NCBI RefSeq assembly: GCF_015351595.1
Contig: NZ_JADKPT010000004.1
Location: forward strand, 310,001 to 374,000
Direction of reading: 5' to 3'
Origin: Flavobacterium sp. LC2016-12
GTDB taxonomy: Bacteria; Bacteroidota; Bacteroidia; Flavobacteriales; Flavobacteriaceae
Length of the DNA: 64,000 nt
In this document: positions 1 to 8,556 of the stretch, one piece after another
Layout: the number at the start of each line of letters is the position of its first letter
Position numbering within the stretch: position 1 is the stretch's first letter
Translations under genes and position numbers: made by a program
The notes under the pieces: generated by a model
Seen by the model: the letters and a program-made list of their open reading frames with translations, nothing else
Told to the model about the DNA's origin: nothing
The model's database searches: none

Positions 1-452
1 GAGGCTTGTTTCCATTTTACCATAAAACTCCTTGCCTGCATAAAGGTCGAGACTCCAAGAGATAAAATGATATAAAAAAGATTCACCCAAATCATTCTTT
101 CACTAAAAAAATTCGTAACCGGCATATCTTGTATTACTACAAAGACAATATAATTAACTGCTAAAACAGCTGGAACTGTGTATAAAACGGTAAATAAAAT
201 TCCGAAATACACTCTTAGATTTGTTTGCTCCAGCCAATCCCATTTTTTGTCTAAAAGAACATTAATAAAACCATTTCCGAAACCTAGTCCGAAAGAATAA
301 AGGCAGCTCAAAAAGAACGTTATTAATACATTTTCAACCGTAAGATCAGCGCCTAAAAAGGCTGAGAATATTACTGTAAAAACCATAGAAATCCTTAAAC
401 AGACGATAGTTCCACTTTTTAAATTTGAAAATGTATTTCGATGTTCTTTCAT
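1..452 (-). CDS. Membrane sensor histidine kinase, LytS/YehU-like (N-terminal part, cut by window edge)
   Basis: The frame opens at an ATG whose complement is 450-452 and runs without a stop to base 1, giving about 150 residues starting MKEHRNTFSNLKSG. The visible part has about four hydrophobic segments joined by short loops, then the start of a charged linker (QARSFMVKWKQA). This membrane N-terminus followed by a basic linker is typical of flavobacterial LytS/YehU-type kinases, whose His-kinase domain would lie outside the window, so the family call is inference from layout and style. It starts 21 bases after the exported TPR-like gene on the same strand and is probably cotranscribed with it. 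A plain multispanning membrane protein is the alternative. Confidence 0.55.
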   Translation of the reverse strand, partial: MKEHRNTFSNLKSGTIVCLRISMVFTVIFSAFLGADLTVENVLITFFLSCLYSFGLGFGNGFINVLLDKKWDWLEQTNLRVYFGILFTVLYTVPAVLAVNYIVFVVIQDMPVTNFFSERMIWVNLFYIILSLGVSTFMQARSFMVKWKQA

Positions 453-473
453 TATATTCTGCTTGAATTAGTT

Positions 474-1097
474 TTATTTTTTACAATTTTTCTGTGTTTC
501 CAAAGCTCTTTCCAATCCCCATTTTGGCGAAAAAGGCGTTTCTGGTTTAAAAGTAGCAAAAAGTTCGATAGCTTTATCAACTTGTGCGCAAAGCGGTTTT
601 GTATCAACACCTGACCATTTTGCTCCTCCTATTTGATAATCTGCCTCACCAAAAACGATTCTTGGGTTGTTCGGGTCTATTGCTTTTCCTTTCGTGTAAG
701 CTTCCATTACTTTAGCTGAATATTTCATTCCGTTTGTCATCGGATCTGCAACTACCCAAGCCGTATAAATCAAAGCCTGCATCGCATATAATTCTGCATT
801 ATTCTGATCCTTAATGAATTCTACATCTAAGGCGTCTTGTGCTTTTGTCAATAATAAATCGATTTTTGTTTTATCTTTCTCATTAAAAGCCGATGTAGTG
901 TTGATTAAAGCTACATAATAATTTGGCAAATAACTTGTTTTTTCTGCCGCAGCGATTCTTTCAAACATTGCCGAAGCTTCTGCATTTTTCCCTTCTTTCC
1001 AAAGCCCAAAAGCTTTTCCCATTCCTTGTTCAAATTGTGTTTGTGCAGATAATAAACTGCAAATAAATAAAGTGGTAATTGTAATAATTTTGGTCAT
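474..1097 (-). CDS. Exported TPR-like protein of unknown function
   Basis: A 207-residue protein with a signal peptide (MTKIITITTLFICSLLSAQ, cleavage likely after SAQ) followed by helical, alanine-rich sequence resembling tetratricopeptide repeats (FGLWKEGKNAEASAMFERIA; AYTKGKAIDPNNPRIVFG). It should be periplasmic and may scaffold protein contacts. No catalytic motif is seen. It lies between a TonB receptor upstream and a membrane histidine kinase downstream, all on the minus strand, suggesting an envelope sensing or uptake unit. I do not recognise a named family. Confidence 0.75.
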   Translation of the reverse strand: MTKIITITTLFICSLLSAQTQFEQGMGKAFGLWKEGKNAEASAMFERIAAAEKTSYLPNYYVALINTTSAFNEKDKTKIDLLLTKAQDALDVEFIKDQNNAELYAMQALIYTAWVVADPMTNGMKYSAKVMEAYTKGKAIDPNNPRIVFGEADYQIGGAKWSGVDTKPLCAQVDKAIELFATFKPETPFSPKWGLERALETQKNCKK

Positions 1098-1271
1098 GAC
1101 TCTTAGTTTTAAATTGTTTTTATTTGTTTCAAGTTTCAGGTTTCAGGTTTAATGATTGACGATTGAAACCCTTCTTATAATTTATACTTCAAAAGTATAT
1201 CGGTTTGTACTGTTTAAAAATTAAATGATACTGAGTTGTTGAATTTGGTGACTGAATTGTTTCTTTTTTGA

Positions 1272-1390
1272 GGGACAAAGGTTCAGAGTTACAAAGCGAC
1301 AAAGGTTTTTTACTAAAATTCTACGAAATTTGGAGGTTTTGAAATCTTAAAGAAAACCTTTGTTCCTTTGAACCTTTGCCACTTTGTACC
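1272..1390. repeat. Dispersed AGGTTCAAAG-type inverted repeat (copy 1)
   Basis: Imperfect inverted repeat with arms 1272-1309 and 1353-1390, built from alternating AAAGGTTC/ACAAAG words, in the 298-base gap between the TonB receptor and the TPR-like gene. Related arms occur at 7053-7120, 9798-10301 and 20907-21032, so this is a genomic repeat family rather than a single-gene terminator. Confidence 0.7.
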
Positions 1391-1395
1391 TTCCT

Positions 1396-3561
1396 CTAAA
1401 GATTCTTCAACTGATTCTCATTTTTGTTCTTGCTAATCGTCCAAAAGAAACCTACGAAGAAAAAACGATCTGCAGTTGGCACAACGGCTTGTCTCTGATA
1501 TACCCCGTTTGCGTCTGGCAGTTTAGCGTAATCATATCCGAATACGTTTTGGCTTCCTAATACATTTGAAACCGAGAAATACAGGATTTTTTGTGTTGTC
1601 AATAAATACGCCCAGTTAAAACTCAAACTGTTATATGATTTTGTTTTTCCATTCATAAATTGTGTTTGGTTTGGATCATTATATGGACGTCCTGAACTGT
1701 AACTGTTCGTAAAACCAATTTGCGATTTCCAATCGGTGATAAAATATTTGGTTACAATTGATAAACTGTGATTGGCAATAAAACTTGGTGTCGCCATTGT
1801 TGGAAAGTTTTTGTACTCTCTTTCAGAATCGATGTAAGAATACGAAATCCAATATTCTAAGTTTTTATACAAATTGCTGTCTCTCCAAAATAAATCTAAT
1901 CCTTTCGCGTATCCTGAACCGTTATTATTGAAAACCGAATTGTATGCAATATCTCTAGTATCGTACTGAACTAAATTACTGTAATCTTTATAATAAGCTT
2001 CGGCTCTAAAAGTTTGTCCTGGTTTTGTAAATTGATAATTTAAGATATAATGTCTTGCTTTTTCACTTTCAAATTGATGGTATTTCGAATATTTAATATA
2101 ATCAACAACAGGCGTTTGAGTAAAATCTCCGTAAGCGAAAGAAAACTGACTGCTTTTTGAAACTTTATAAGCTATAGAAGCTCTTGGTGCAATATTGGTT
2201 TCATTTAACAAACTATTATTTGAAAGCCTGAAACCTACTTTTGCTGCTAAATTTTTAGAAAATAAAATATCTCCTTCGGTGTAAAAAGCGGCGATGTTCG
2301 AATTGTAACCGTTTGCAACCTGAATAGAAGCATTATCGTCGAAATTTTCATTGAATTTGGTAATGAAATAATCGGCTCCAAAAGACAATTTAAAATGATC
2401 TGAAACATTTTTCCTTAGTTTCAATTTCAATTGTGCTGCATTTTCATTGCTGTCAACATCATTAATATCATATTTTACTTTATTGTTGTTGTAGCCGTAG
2501 CTGATTCCTGACGTTAATTGCCATCCTGTTCCAAAAGTTCCTTTGTAAGAAGCATTCAGGTAGAAATTATTGTTGTTTAAATCGGTTCTGATTTTATCTT
2601 CAAAGTTTACATTTTTCTGATTTAAATCAAATTTCTCCGAATCGAAAGCAGCGTATAATTTGAAAATTCCATTAGTAAAATGGTAACGATAAACCGTTTC
2701 TCCAGACAAAGATTGGTACGGATTATTCCAATCAACATTTTGCGGAACTACTGCCTGATAAGGTGCTAAATTGATATATGCAGTGTTTACGCTCAACGAA
2801 CTTTTTTCCCATTTTTGAGTATTTCCCAAACCCAAACCAACGGTCATCAAAGCGATGTCGGTTTTATTCATATCTGGCTCGTCTTGTGTATTCAATAATA
2901 AAACACTCGATAAAGCCTCGCCATATTCAGCCGAATAACCTCCGGTCGAGAAAGCAATTCCGCTGAATAAAAAAGGAGAAAATCTTCCTCTGGTTGGTAA
3001 ATTATTAGTTGTTGCTCCATATGGTTGAGCTACACGAATTCCGTCAACAAATGTTTGTGTTTCGCTGGCTTCTCCTCCGCGTACAAACAAACGCCCGTCT
3101 TCACCTACTGTCTGAGTCCCTGGCAAAGTTTGCAAAGCTGCAATAATGTTTCCTGCAGAACCTGCTGTGGTTACAATGTCTAAAGGTTTTAAAACCGAAA
3201 CTCTTGCTTTATCTCCAGATTCTAAAGTTCCGGCCGTAATAACAACGGCATCAAGTGCATTTACATTTTCTCTTAATTTTATGATTTGATTTTTAAAATT
3301 GGTAACATCAATTTCTGTTTTGAATGTTTCGTAAAGTAAAAAACTAACAATTATAGATTGATTTCCTGCGGCGGCAGTTTCAAAAGAAAATTCACCCGTT
3401 TCAGAACTTGTCGCTCCGTCGTAAGTTCCGTCGATATAAATATTAGCGCCTGGAACTGGTTTTCCTTTTTGGTCAACCACTTTTCCGGAAATGGTGTTTT
3501 GCGCAAAAAGGAATGCTGTTAAAAATAAAAAGGTAATTGTAAAAAGTATTTTGGTTTTCAT
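1396..3561 (-). CDS. TonB-dependent outer membrane receptor with carboxypeptidase-like N-terminal domain
   Basis: A 721-residue receptor. It has a signal peptide ending FLFAQ, a carboxypeptidase-regulatory-like beta-sandwich at about 22-105 (NTISGKVVDQKGKPVPGANIYIDG), a plug domain at about 110-225 (VLKPLDIVTTAGSAGNIIAALQTLPG; FVRGGEASETQTFVDG) and a beta-barrel to the C-terminus (FFFVGFFWTIS). It should import an unknown ligand across the outer membrane using TonB energy. No SusD partner is adjacent, unlike the SusC at 53232-56399, and it is much shorter than SusC proteins (about 1000 residues), which argues for a siderophore, vitamin or peptide ligand. Upstream are a TACATTTG -7 box and a palindrome. 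Confidence 0.9.
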   Translation of the reverse strand: MKTKILFTITFLFLTAFLFAQNTISGKVVDQKGKPVPGANIYIDGTYDGATSSETGEFSFETAAAGNQSIIVSFLLYETFKTEIDVTNFKNQIIKLRENVNALDAVVITAGTLESGDKARVSVLKPLDIVTTAGSAGNIIAALQTLPGTQTVGEDGRLFVRGGEASETQTFVDGIRVAQPYGATTNNLPTRGRFSPFLFSGIAFSTGGYSAEYGEALSSVLLLNTQDEPDMNKTDIALMTVGLGLGNTQKWEKSSLSVNTAYINLAPYQAVVPQNVDWNNPYQSLSGETVYRYHFTNGIFKLYAAFDSEKFDLNQKNVNFEDKIRTDLNNNNFYLNASYKGTFGTGWQLTSGISYGYNNNKVKYDINDVDSNENAAQLKLKLRKNVSDHFKLSFGADYFITKFNENFDDNASIQVANGYNSNIAAFYTEGDILFSKNLAAKVGFRLSNNSLLNETNIAPRASIAYKVSKSSQFSFAYGDFTQTPVVDYIKYSKYHQFESEKARHYILNYQFTKPGQTFRAEAYYKDYSNLVQYDTRDIAYNSVFNNNGSGYAKGLDLFWRDSNLYKNLEYWISYSYIDSEREYKNFPTMATPSFIANHSLSIVTKYFITDWKSQIGFTNSYSSGRPYNDPNQTQFMNGKTKSYNSLSFNWAYLLTTQKILYFSVSNVLGSQNVFGYDYAKLPDANGVYQRQAVVPTADRFFFVGFFWTISKNKNENQLKNL

Positions 3562-3580
3562 TGTATTGGTTTTTGATGAA

Positions 3581-3607
3581 GCAAATGTATTTTAACAATA
3601 CTTGTTA
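3581..3607 (-). promoter_or_regulatory. TonB receptor promoter (-7 box) with adjacent palindrome
   Basis: The minus strand carries TACATTTG (complement of 3581-3588), matching the Bacteroidetes -7 consensus TAnnTTTG, about 20 bases before the receptor ATG. Immediately upstream is the perfect palindrome TTAACAA-N3-TTGTTAA at 3591-3607, a plausible operator. The regulator is unknown. Confidence 0.5.
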
Positions 3608-3708
3608 AAAAATATTAAATAACCCAATTGTAGAATTTTGGGGATGAGTTGTAAAATACTTATTTGTATCTTAGCTATTGGTTCTTCTTATTTAATAAAA
3701 AACAGTAA

Positions 3709-4437
3709 ATGAACATAGCAGTCGCACAAATAAAACCTGCAAAGGGAGATATTTCAGCTAACATAGAAAAACACCTTAAATTTGTAGAACTTGCTTCTTC
3801 ATTAAATGCAAATTCTATTTTTTTTCCGGAACTCTCCTTAACAGGATATGAACCTGATTTAGCCAAAGATCTGGCAACTGACAAAGATGATAATCGTTTT
3901 GACACTTTTCAGGAAATTAGCAATCTAAAAAAGATAACAATTGGAGTTGGAATTCCAACAAAAACAAAAAGTGGACTACAAATTAGTATGATTGTGTTTC
4001 AACCGAATCAACAGAGAATCTCCTATTCAAAGCAACGGCTTCATGAAGATGAATTTCCATATTTTGAAAATGGTACTGAACAAATCATAATTAAAATTGA
4101 AAACCAAAAAATTATCCCGGCAATTTGCTATGAAAGCTTACAAATAGAACATGCCGAAAAAGGAAGTAATCTTGGAGGTGAAATTTATGTTGCCAGCGTA
4201 GCCAAATCAAAAAATGGAGTAGAAAAAGCCTTTATACACTACCCGGAAATGGCAAAAAAATATTCCATGCCCGTTTTAATGTCAAATTGTATTGGAGAAT
4301 GTGATAATTTTGTAAGTATTGGTTTTAGTTCTGTTTGGACAAAAGAAGGAAAACTAGCAGAACAACTCGACAACAAAAACGAAGGCATACTTGTTTTTAA
4401 TACAACAACTGAAGAAGTAATAAAGCAGATTATCTAG
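3709..4437 (+). CDS. Carbon-nitrogen hydrolase (nitrilase superfamily)
   Basis: A 242-residue cytosolic amidase-fold protein. The Glu-Lys-Cys triad of the superfamily is visible: E41 in FFPELSLTGYEP, K108 in YSKQRLHEDEF and C140 in IIPAICYESLQ. Length fits a single-domain CN hydrolase. The substrate (an amide or nitrile) cannot be read from sequence. It is the first gene of a plus-strand run of small enzymes ending at 7044, but a 74-base gap separates it from the next gene, so cotranscription is uncertain. Confidence 0.88.
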   Translation: MNIAVAQIKPAKGDISANIEKHLKFVELASSLNANSIFFPELSLTGYEPDLAKDLATDKDDNRFDTFQEISNLKKITIGVGIPTKTKSGLQISMIVFQPNQQRISYSKQRLHEDEFPYFENGTEQIIIKIENQKIIPAICYESLQIEHAEKGSNLGGEIYVASVAKSKNGVEKAFIHYPEMAKKYSMPVLMSNCIGECDNFVSIGFSSVWTKEGKLAEQLDNKNEGILVFNTTTEEVIKQII

Positions 4438-4511
4438 CAAAAATTTGATTTACACAACTGAAAATCAGCTTAAAAAAACATATTAAAAAACACAATTAAT
4501 CCCTATTAGCT

Positions 4512-4970
4512 ATGTCAGAAAGTAAAAGAGTTTCGAATTTATATCAATCCATTTATAATGGAAATCCGTGGCTGGAAGTCACTTTGGCTGACACTTTAAG
4601 CAATGTAACTGCTGAGCAAGCTTACAAAAAAGCAAATCCTAATCTGAATACGATTTGGGAAATTGTCAATCATCTTATACAATGGAGAAGGAATATTTTG
4701 AGAAGGGTCCAGGGTGAAATTGTTACAACTCCGGATCATAATTATTTTGTACCAATTATAGATTCATCTGAAGCTGCCTGGGAGCAATCTCTGCAAAGTC
4801 TCGCAAAATCTCAAGAATTATGGACCGCCTTTTTTAATGATTTTAATGATGCTGATTTTGATAAAATAGATCCAAATAACAATCATAACTTTTATGAAGA
4901 TATTCATGGCATTATTCAGCATGATGTTTATCATCTGGGACAGATTGTTATTTTAAAGAAGCTAGTCTAA
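4512..4970 (+). CDS. DinB-family metal-binding protein
   Basis: A 152-residue four-helix bundle of the DinB/YfiT type. The three metal-ligand histidines are in place: H54 in IVNHLIQW, and H137 and H141 in IIQHDVYHLGQIV near the C-terminus. Members are diverse thiol-dependent transferases or stress proteins, so no reaction is assigned. It is followed after 10 bases by a small membrane-protein gene and probably shares its transcript. Confidence 0.82.
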   Translation: MSESKRVSNLYQSIYNGNPWLEVTLADTLSNVTAEQAYKKANPNLNTIWEIVNHLIQWRRNILRRVQGEIVTTPDHNYFVPIIDSSEAAWEQSLQSLAKSQELWTAFFNDFNDADFDKIDPNNNHNFYEDIHGIIQHDVYHLGQIVILKKLV

Positions 4971-4980
4971 ACTATTCCAT

Positions 4981-5604
4981 ATGAAAAACATTGATAAAGT
5001 ACAAAATTTACTTCCTTTAGGATATCTTTTTCTTATACTTTTAGGAATAGCAAAAGAAAGCATATTTTATTATCAAATTGGAATAAACATCGTTAGGTAT
5101 TCATCTATCATGGACATTTTAATAAGTCCGGTAGCCGCAATTACTTCACATCCTGTATTCTTTGTAACCGTATTGCTTTTATTTATTTTTTCGTTTAAGC
5201 TTCCACAGATCTTGCTAAAAAATGAAGATAAAAAAGGGCTACATAAGGTTTTTGGATCGAAGATTACTAAAACTGAGAAAACTAAAAATGAAGTTCCGGA
5301 AAAGGAAAGAATTGATTATTATAACAACGTTGCAATAGAATTTCTTGCTGCTTTTCTAATATCCATTTTCCTTGGATACGGATTTGCTGATGGCAGATAT
5401 ATTTCTCAAAAAATAAAAAACAATAAAATTGACTATAATTATAAGCTAAATTATACGAATGATAAATCTGAAAATGTTTATGTAATTGGTTCTAATACTG
5501 CATACTACTTTTATTTATCAGAAGGAAATCCGACAGTCAAGATTGCACCTGTAGCCTCGATCAGGAATTTGGAATTGACAAAAAACAGAATGCTAAATAA
5601 ATAA
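4981..5604 (+). CDS. Hypothetical membrane protein
   Basis: A 207-residue protein with hydrophobic stretches at about 12-30, 40-55, 58-75 and 116-136, then a polar C-terminal domain of about 70 residues (YNYKLNYTNDKSENVYVIGSN). No known family motif is seen. Tight spacing (10 bases on each side) places it in the same transcription unit as the DinB-like and YCII genes. Confidence 0.7.
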   Translation: MKNIDKVQNLLPLGYLFLILLGIAKESIFYYQIGINIVRYSSIMDILISPVAAITSHPVFFVTVLLLFIFSFKLPQILLKNEDKKGLHKVFGSKITKTEKTKNEVPEKERIDYYNNVAIEFLAAFLISIFLGYGFADGRYISQKIKNNKIDYNYKLNYTNDKSENVYVIGSNTAYYFYLSEGNPTVKIAPVASIRNLELTKNRMLNK

Positions 5605-5614
5605 TACGCTGAAG

Positions 5615-6070
5615 ATGAAAAAATCTATACTAATTCTATTTCTTTTGTTTTGCTGTGAGGGATTTTCACAGGAAACAGAAATGAAATTCGACGAAAGTTT
5701 GGCAAAATCTTTAAACGCTGATGAATACGGAATGAAGAAATACGTTTTCTGTCTCTTGAAATCCGGAACTAATAAAACGGCTTCAAAAGAAGAAACTAAA
5801 AAATTGTTTGAAGGTCATATGACGAATATCAACAAACTAGCCAAAGAAGGAAAATTGGTTGTTGCCGGACCTTTTATGAAAAACGACCGAAATTACAGAG
5901 GCATTTACATTTTTAATGTTGAAACTGTTGAAGAAGCACAAACACTTGTTGCAACGGACCCGGCGATACAGGCAAAATTACTCGAAGCCGAATTAACGCC
6001 TTGGTATGCGACAGCGGCTTTGCAGGAAACTGTAAAAATTCACGAGAAAATATCTAAGAAAAAAATGTAG
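5615..6070 (+). CDS. Exported YCII-related protein
   Basis: A 151-residue protein with an N-terminal signal peptide (MKKSILILFLLFCCEGFSQ) followed by a YCII-like ferredoxin-fold domain at about 40-140 (KYVFCLLKSG; LFEGHMTNINKLAKEGKLVVAGPF; VEEAQTLVATDPAIQAKLLEAELTPW). The HM and DP signatures of the family are present. Most YCII proteins are cytosolic, so the exported form is notable. It is 8 bases upstream of the acetyltransferase gene. Function is unknown. Confidence 0.8.
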   Translation: MKKSILILFLLFCCEGFSQETEMKFDESLAKSLNADEYGMKKYVFCLLKSGTNKTASKEETKKLFEGHMTNINKLAKEGKLVVAGPFMKNDRNYRGIYIFNVETVEEAQTLVATDPAIQAKLLEAELTPWYATAALQETVKIHEKISKKKM

Positions 6071-6078
6071 ATTACTAT

Positions 6079-6651
6079 ATGAAAACAGAAAAAGAAAAAA
6101 TGATCTCGGGAGAATATTACATTGCGGGTGATCCTGTTTTAGTAAAAGAACGTCGAAAAGCCAAAAATTTATTGCATCGCCTGAACGTAACCGAATATCG
6201 TTTGACCAAAAAAGCCAAAGAAATCCTGGCCGAATTAATTCCGAATACAGGAAAGAGTTTTTATATAGAACCACCTTTTCATTGTGATTACGGATACAAT
6301 ATTGTTTGCGGCGACAACGTTTATTTCAATGTCAATTGTGTCGTTTTAGACTGCGCGCCTATAACTATTGGATCCAATGTCTTTATTGCACCAAATGTTC
6401 AAATTTATACAGCAACCCATCCGCTTGACGCCGAATTAAGAAAAACGTTAGAAAATGCTTTGCCTATTTCGATAGGAGATGATTGCTGGATTGGCGGAAA
6501 CTCCGTAATTTGTCCGGGTGTAACTATCGGAAAAGGCTGTGTTATTGGTGCGGGATCTGTCGTAACAAAAGATATTCCGGACAACTCGTTAGCCGTTGGA
6601 AATCCAGCGAAAATTATTAGAAAATTAAATCAAGAACCTGAATCAAAATAA
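6079..6651 (+). CDS. Maltose O-acetyltransferase-family (left-handed beta-helix) acetyltransferase
   Basis: A 190-residue acyltransferase. The N-terminal Maa-type helical region (MISGEYYIAGDPVLVKERRKAKNL) precedes hexapeptide repeats from about residue 75 (PITIGSNVFIAPNVQIYTATHP; ISIGDDCWIGGNSVICPGVTIGKGCVIGAGSVVTKDIP). The catalytic His is in TATHPLDAE. It transfers acetyl from acetyl-CoA to a sugar or related hydroxyl. The true acceptor is unknown despite the maltose name. Stop and next start are 3 bases apart, so translation coupling with the VOC gene is likely. Confidence 0.88.
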   Translation: MKTEKEKMISGEYYIAGDPVLVKERRKAKNLLHRLNVTEYRLTKKAKEILAELIPNTGKSFYIEPPFHCDYGYNIVCGDNVYFNVNCVVLDCAPITIGSNVFIAPNVQIYTATHPLDAELRKTLENALPISIGDDCWIGGNSVICPGVTIGKGCVIGAGSVVTKDIPDNSLAVGNPAKIIRKLNQEPESK

Positions 6652-6654
6652 ATA

Positions 6655-7044
6655 ATGCTTACCTTAAATAAAGTTCATCATATTGCCATTTTATGCTCCG
6701 ATTATCAAAAATCTAAAACTTTTTATACAGAGGTTCTGGGCTTAACTATTATTAGAGAAATCTACAGAGAAGAACGTCAGTCTTATAAATTGGATTTGGC
6801 TTTGAATGGTACTTATGTAGTTGAACTATTCTCGTTTCCAAATCCACCAAAACGTCCGTCAAGACCGGAAGCTGTTGGTTTAAGACATTTGGCTTTTGAA
6901 GTAATTAATTTAGAAGAAACTATCGCTTTTTTGGATTCAAAGAATATAGAATCAGAGCCTATAAGAATTGATGAAACTACCGATAAGCGATTTACGTTTA
7001 TTGCCGATCCTGATTTATTGCCGATTGAGTTTTATGAGAGGTAA
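6655..7044 (+). CDS. VOC-superfamily (glyoxalase I-like) protein
   Basis: A 129-residue single-domain vicinal-oxygen-chelate protein with the beta-alpha-beta-beta-beta motif twice (HHIAILCSDYQKSKTFYTEVLGLTII; GLRHLAFEVINLEETIAFLDSKNI; FIADPDLLPIEFYE). Metal ligands H8/H9, H77 and E127 are visible in order, as in the GloA2/SMU.1112-like branch. It may detoxify a dicarbonyl or act on a fosfomycin-like substrate, but the family is too broad to choose. It is the last gene of the run. Confidence 0.85.
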   Translation: MLTLNKVHHIAILCSDYQKSKTFYTEVLGLTIIREIYREERQSYKLDLALNGTYVVELFSFPNPPKRPSRPEAVGLRHLAFEVINLEETIAFLDSKNIESEPIRIDETTDKRFTFIADPDLLPIEFYER

Positions 7045-7052
7045 TCTTTTTT

Positions 7053-7120
7053 TAAGGTTCAAAGGCACATAGGTTCATAGGTACAAAGAAAAAACTTTGG
7101 CACTTTGTAACTTTGTACCT
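7053..7120. repeat. Dispersed AGGTTCAAAG-type inverted repeat (copy 2)
   Basis: Arms 7053-7088 (AGGTTCAAAGG... ...GGTACAAAG) and 7095-7120 (CTTTGGCACTTTG... TTTGTACCT) form an imperfect hairpin just after the VOC gene. It could double as a terminator but lacks a clean U-tract and belongs to the repeat family described at 1272-1390. Confidence 0.65.
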
Positions 7121-7224
7121 AAATAAGCGATATTCCAAGAAAAGCACACTGAAAGATTTTTCTTATATTCTCAATTTTAACATATTATACTGAGTATTTT
7201 TTAGTAAAAACCAATTTTGATCTC

Positions 7225-7232
7225 TAATTTTG
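7225..7232 (+). promoter_or_regulatory. -7 box of the ClC gene
   Basis: TAATTTTG fits TAnnTTTG and lies 42 bases before the ATG at 7274. It falls downstream of a possible in-frame TTG at 7217, so that TTG cannot be the translated start if this promoter is used. Confidence 0.5.
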
Positions 7233-7273
7233 TAATCTGCATAAAAATATTGCGGTTTACAAATTTACTTCTG

Positions 7274-8551
7274 ATGAACAAAACGGCGCAAATCAAGAAA
7301 AATCATCAATTTATTAAATTCCGAAAATTAGTTATTGTTTCTGTTTTAATTGGCTTTCTTTCTGCCTTTCTCGGAATCTCACTTAAAAAAATTACCGAAT
7401 ATTACGAAGAGATCTTCTTTCATGAAGTCTCGGTAAATCCGATTTTCTATATCATTTTTCCTGTTTTCGGTTTATCTGTAATTTATTTTCTGAGACAATA
7501 TCTTTTCAAAAAGAAAGAAAACAAAGGCATTAAAGAGGTTTTCGAAAGTACCAAATCAACTTCAAAAAACCTTCCTTCCTATAAAATTCCATCGCACTTT
7601 ATAAACGGATTATTAACGGTTATTTTTGGAGGTTCAACGGGAATCGAAGTTTCTACCGTGGTTGCTACAGCCACCATTGGTTCTGTAGCACAACAAAAAG
7701 AAAATGTTTTTCGTCAATATAAAACCGAATTAATCTGTGCGGGTGTTGCAGCGGGAGTTACCGCTTTATTCAGCAGCCCGATTGCCGGAATTTTATTTGC
7801 CCTAGAAGTTATCTCCAGAAAAGTGACTCGTGCTTTTATCATTTCAAATGTCATTGCGGTTTCAATTGCTTTTGGATTACTTACTATTTTAAAAGAAGAA
7901 CCTTTGTTTGCCGTTTCCATTACAACCTGGCATTTAAAAGCGATTCCGTATTTTATCCTTTTGGGAATTGTAGCAGGAATGAATTCGGTTTACCTAACAA
8001 AATGCGTTTTGTTTTTTAAATCTCAATTCGGAAAAATCGATACTCATTATTATAAAATCATTTTAGGATCAGCTATTTTAAGTATTTCACTGTTTATTTT
8101 TCCTCAATTATACGGAGAAGGATATCATGCTATTAAAACCAGTTTCATTGCTCCAAATCAAATAATGACATTTACTTTAGCTTTAACTTTTATTGGAATT
8201 TTACTTTTAAAACCAATTGTAACTTCAATTACATTAGCGTCAGGGGGTGATGGTGGTGTATTTGCTCCCAGCTTATTTATTGGAGCCTTTTTAGGATTAT
8301 TATTAGCCTCTATTTTAAATACCTTTTTCCATGTAAATGTGCTTCCCGTTAACTTCATGATTATCGGAATGGCGGCCGTTTTAAGTGCTAGTATTCATGC
8401 GCCTTTTACGGCCATATTTTTAGTTTGCGGCTTGACAAATGATTACACTTTGTTTTTACCAATTTTAGTAGTTTGTCTGATTTCTAAATACACAGCAAAA
8501 ATGATTTATCCACATACGGTTTACACCTACTCTCCGAGTTTATTAAAATAA
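7274..8551 (+). CDS. ClC-family chloride channel/antiporter
   Basis: A 425-residue integral membrane protein with about ten hydrophobic segments. ClC signatures are recognisable: GGSTGIEVSTVVATATIGS corresponds to the GREGP region with the gating glutamate kept, and GGDGGVFAPSLFIGAFLG matches the GxFxP motif. It lacks cytoplasmic CBS domains. It should move chloride or another anion, possibly exchanging protons. I chose the ATG at 7274 (MNKTAQIKKN); an upstream in-frame TTG at 7217 precedes the -7 box. It is followed after 5 bases by the HPP membrane gene. Confidence 0.88.
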   Translation: MNKTAQIKKNHQFIKFRKLVIVSVLIGFLSAFLGISLKKITEYYEEIFFHEVSVNPIFYIIFPVFGLSVIYFLRQYLFKKKENKGIKEVFESTKSTSKNLPSYKIPSHFINGLLTVIFGGSTGIEVSTVVATATIGSVAQQKENVFRQYKTELICAGVAAGVTALFSSPIAGILFALEVISRKVTRAFIISNVIAVSIAFGLLTILKEEPLFAVSITTWHLKAIPYFILLGIVAGMNSVYLTKCVLFFKSQFGKIDTHYYKIILGSAILSISLFIFPQLYGEGYHAIKTSFIAPNQIMTFTLALTFIGILLLKPIVTSITLASGGDGGVFAPSLFIGAFLGLLLASILNTFFHVNVLPVNFMIIGMAAVLSASIHAPFTAIFLVCGLTNDYTLFLPILVVCLISKYTAKMIYPHTVYTYSPSLLK

Positions 8552-8556
8552 AAAAA

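Noticed and set aside
7217..7273. Upstream TTG start that would lengthen the ClC protein by 19 residues
   Set aside because: It precedes the -7 box at 7225-7232 and the added residues are not ClC-like; the ATG at 7274 is better.
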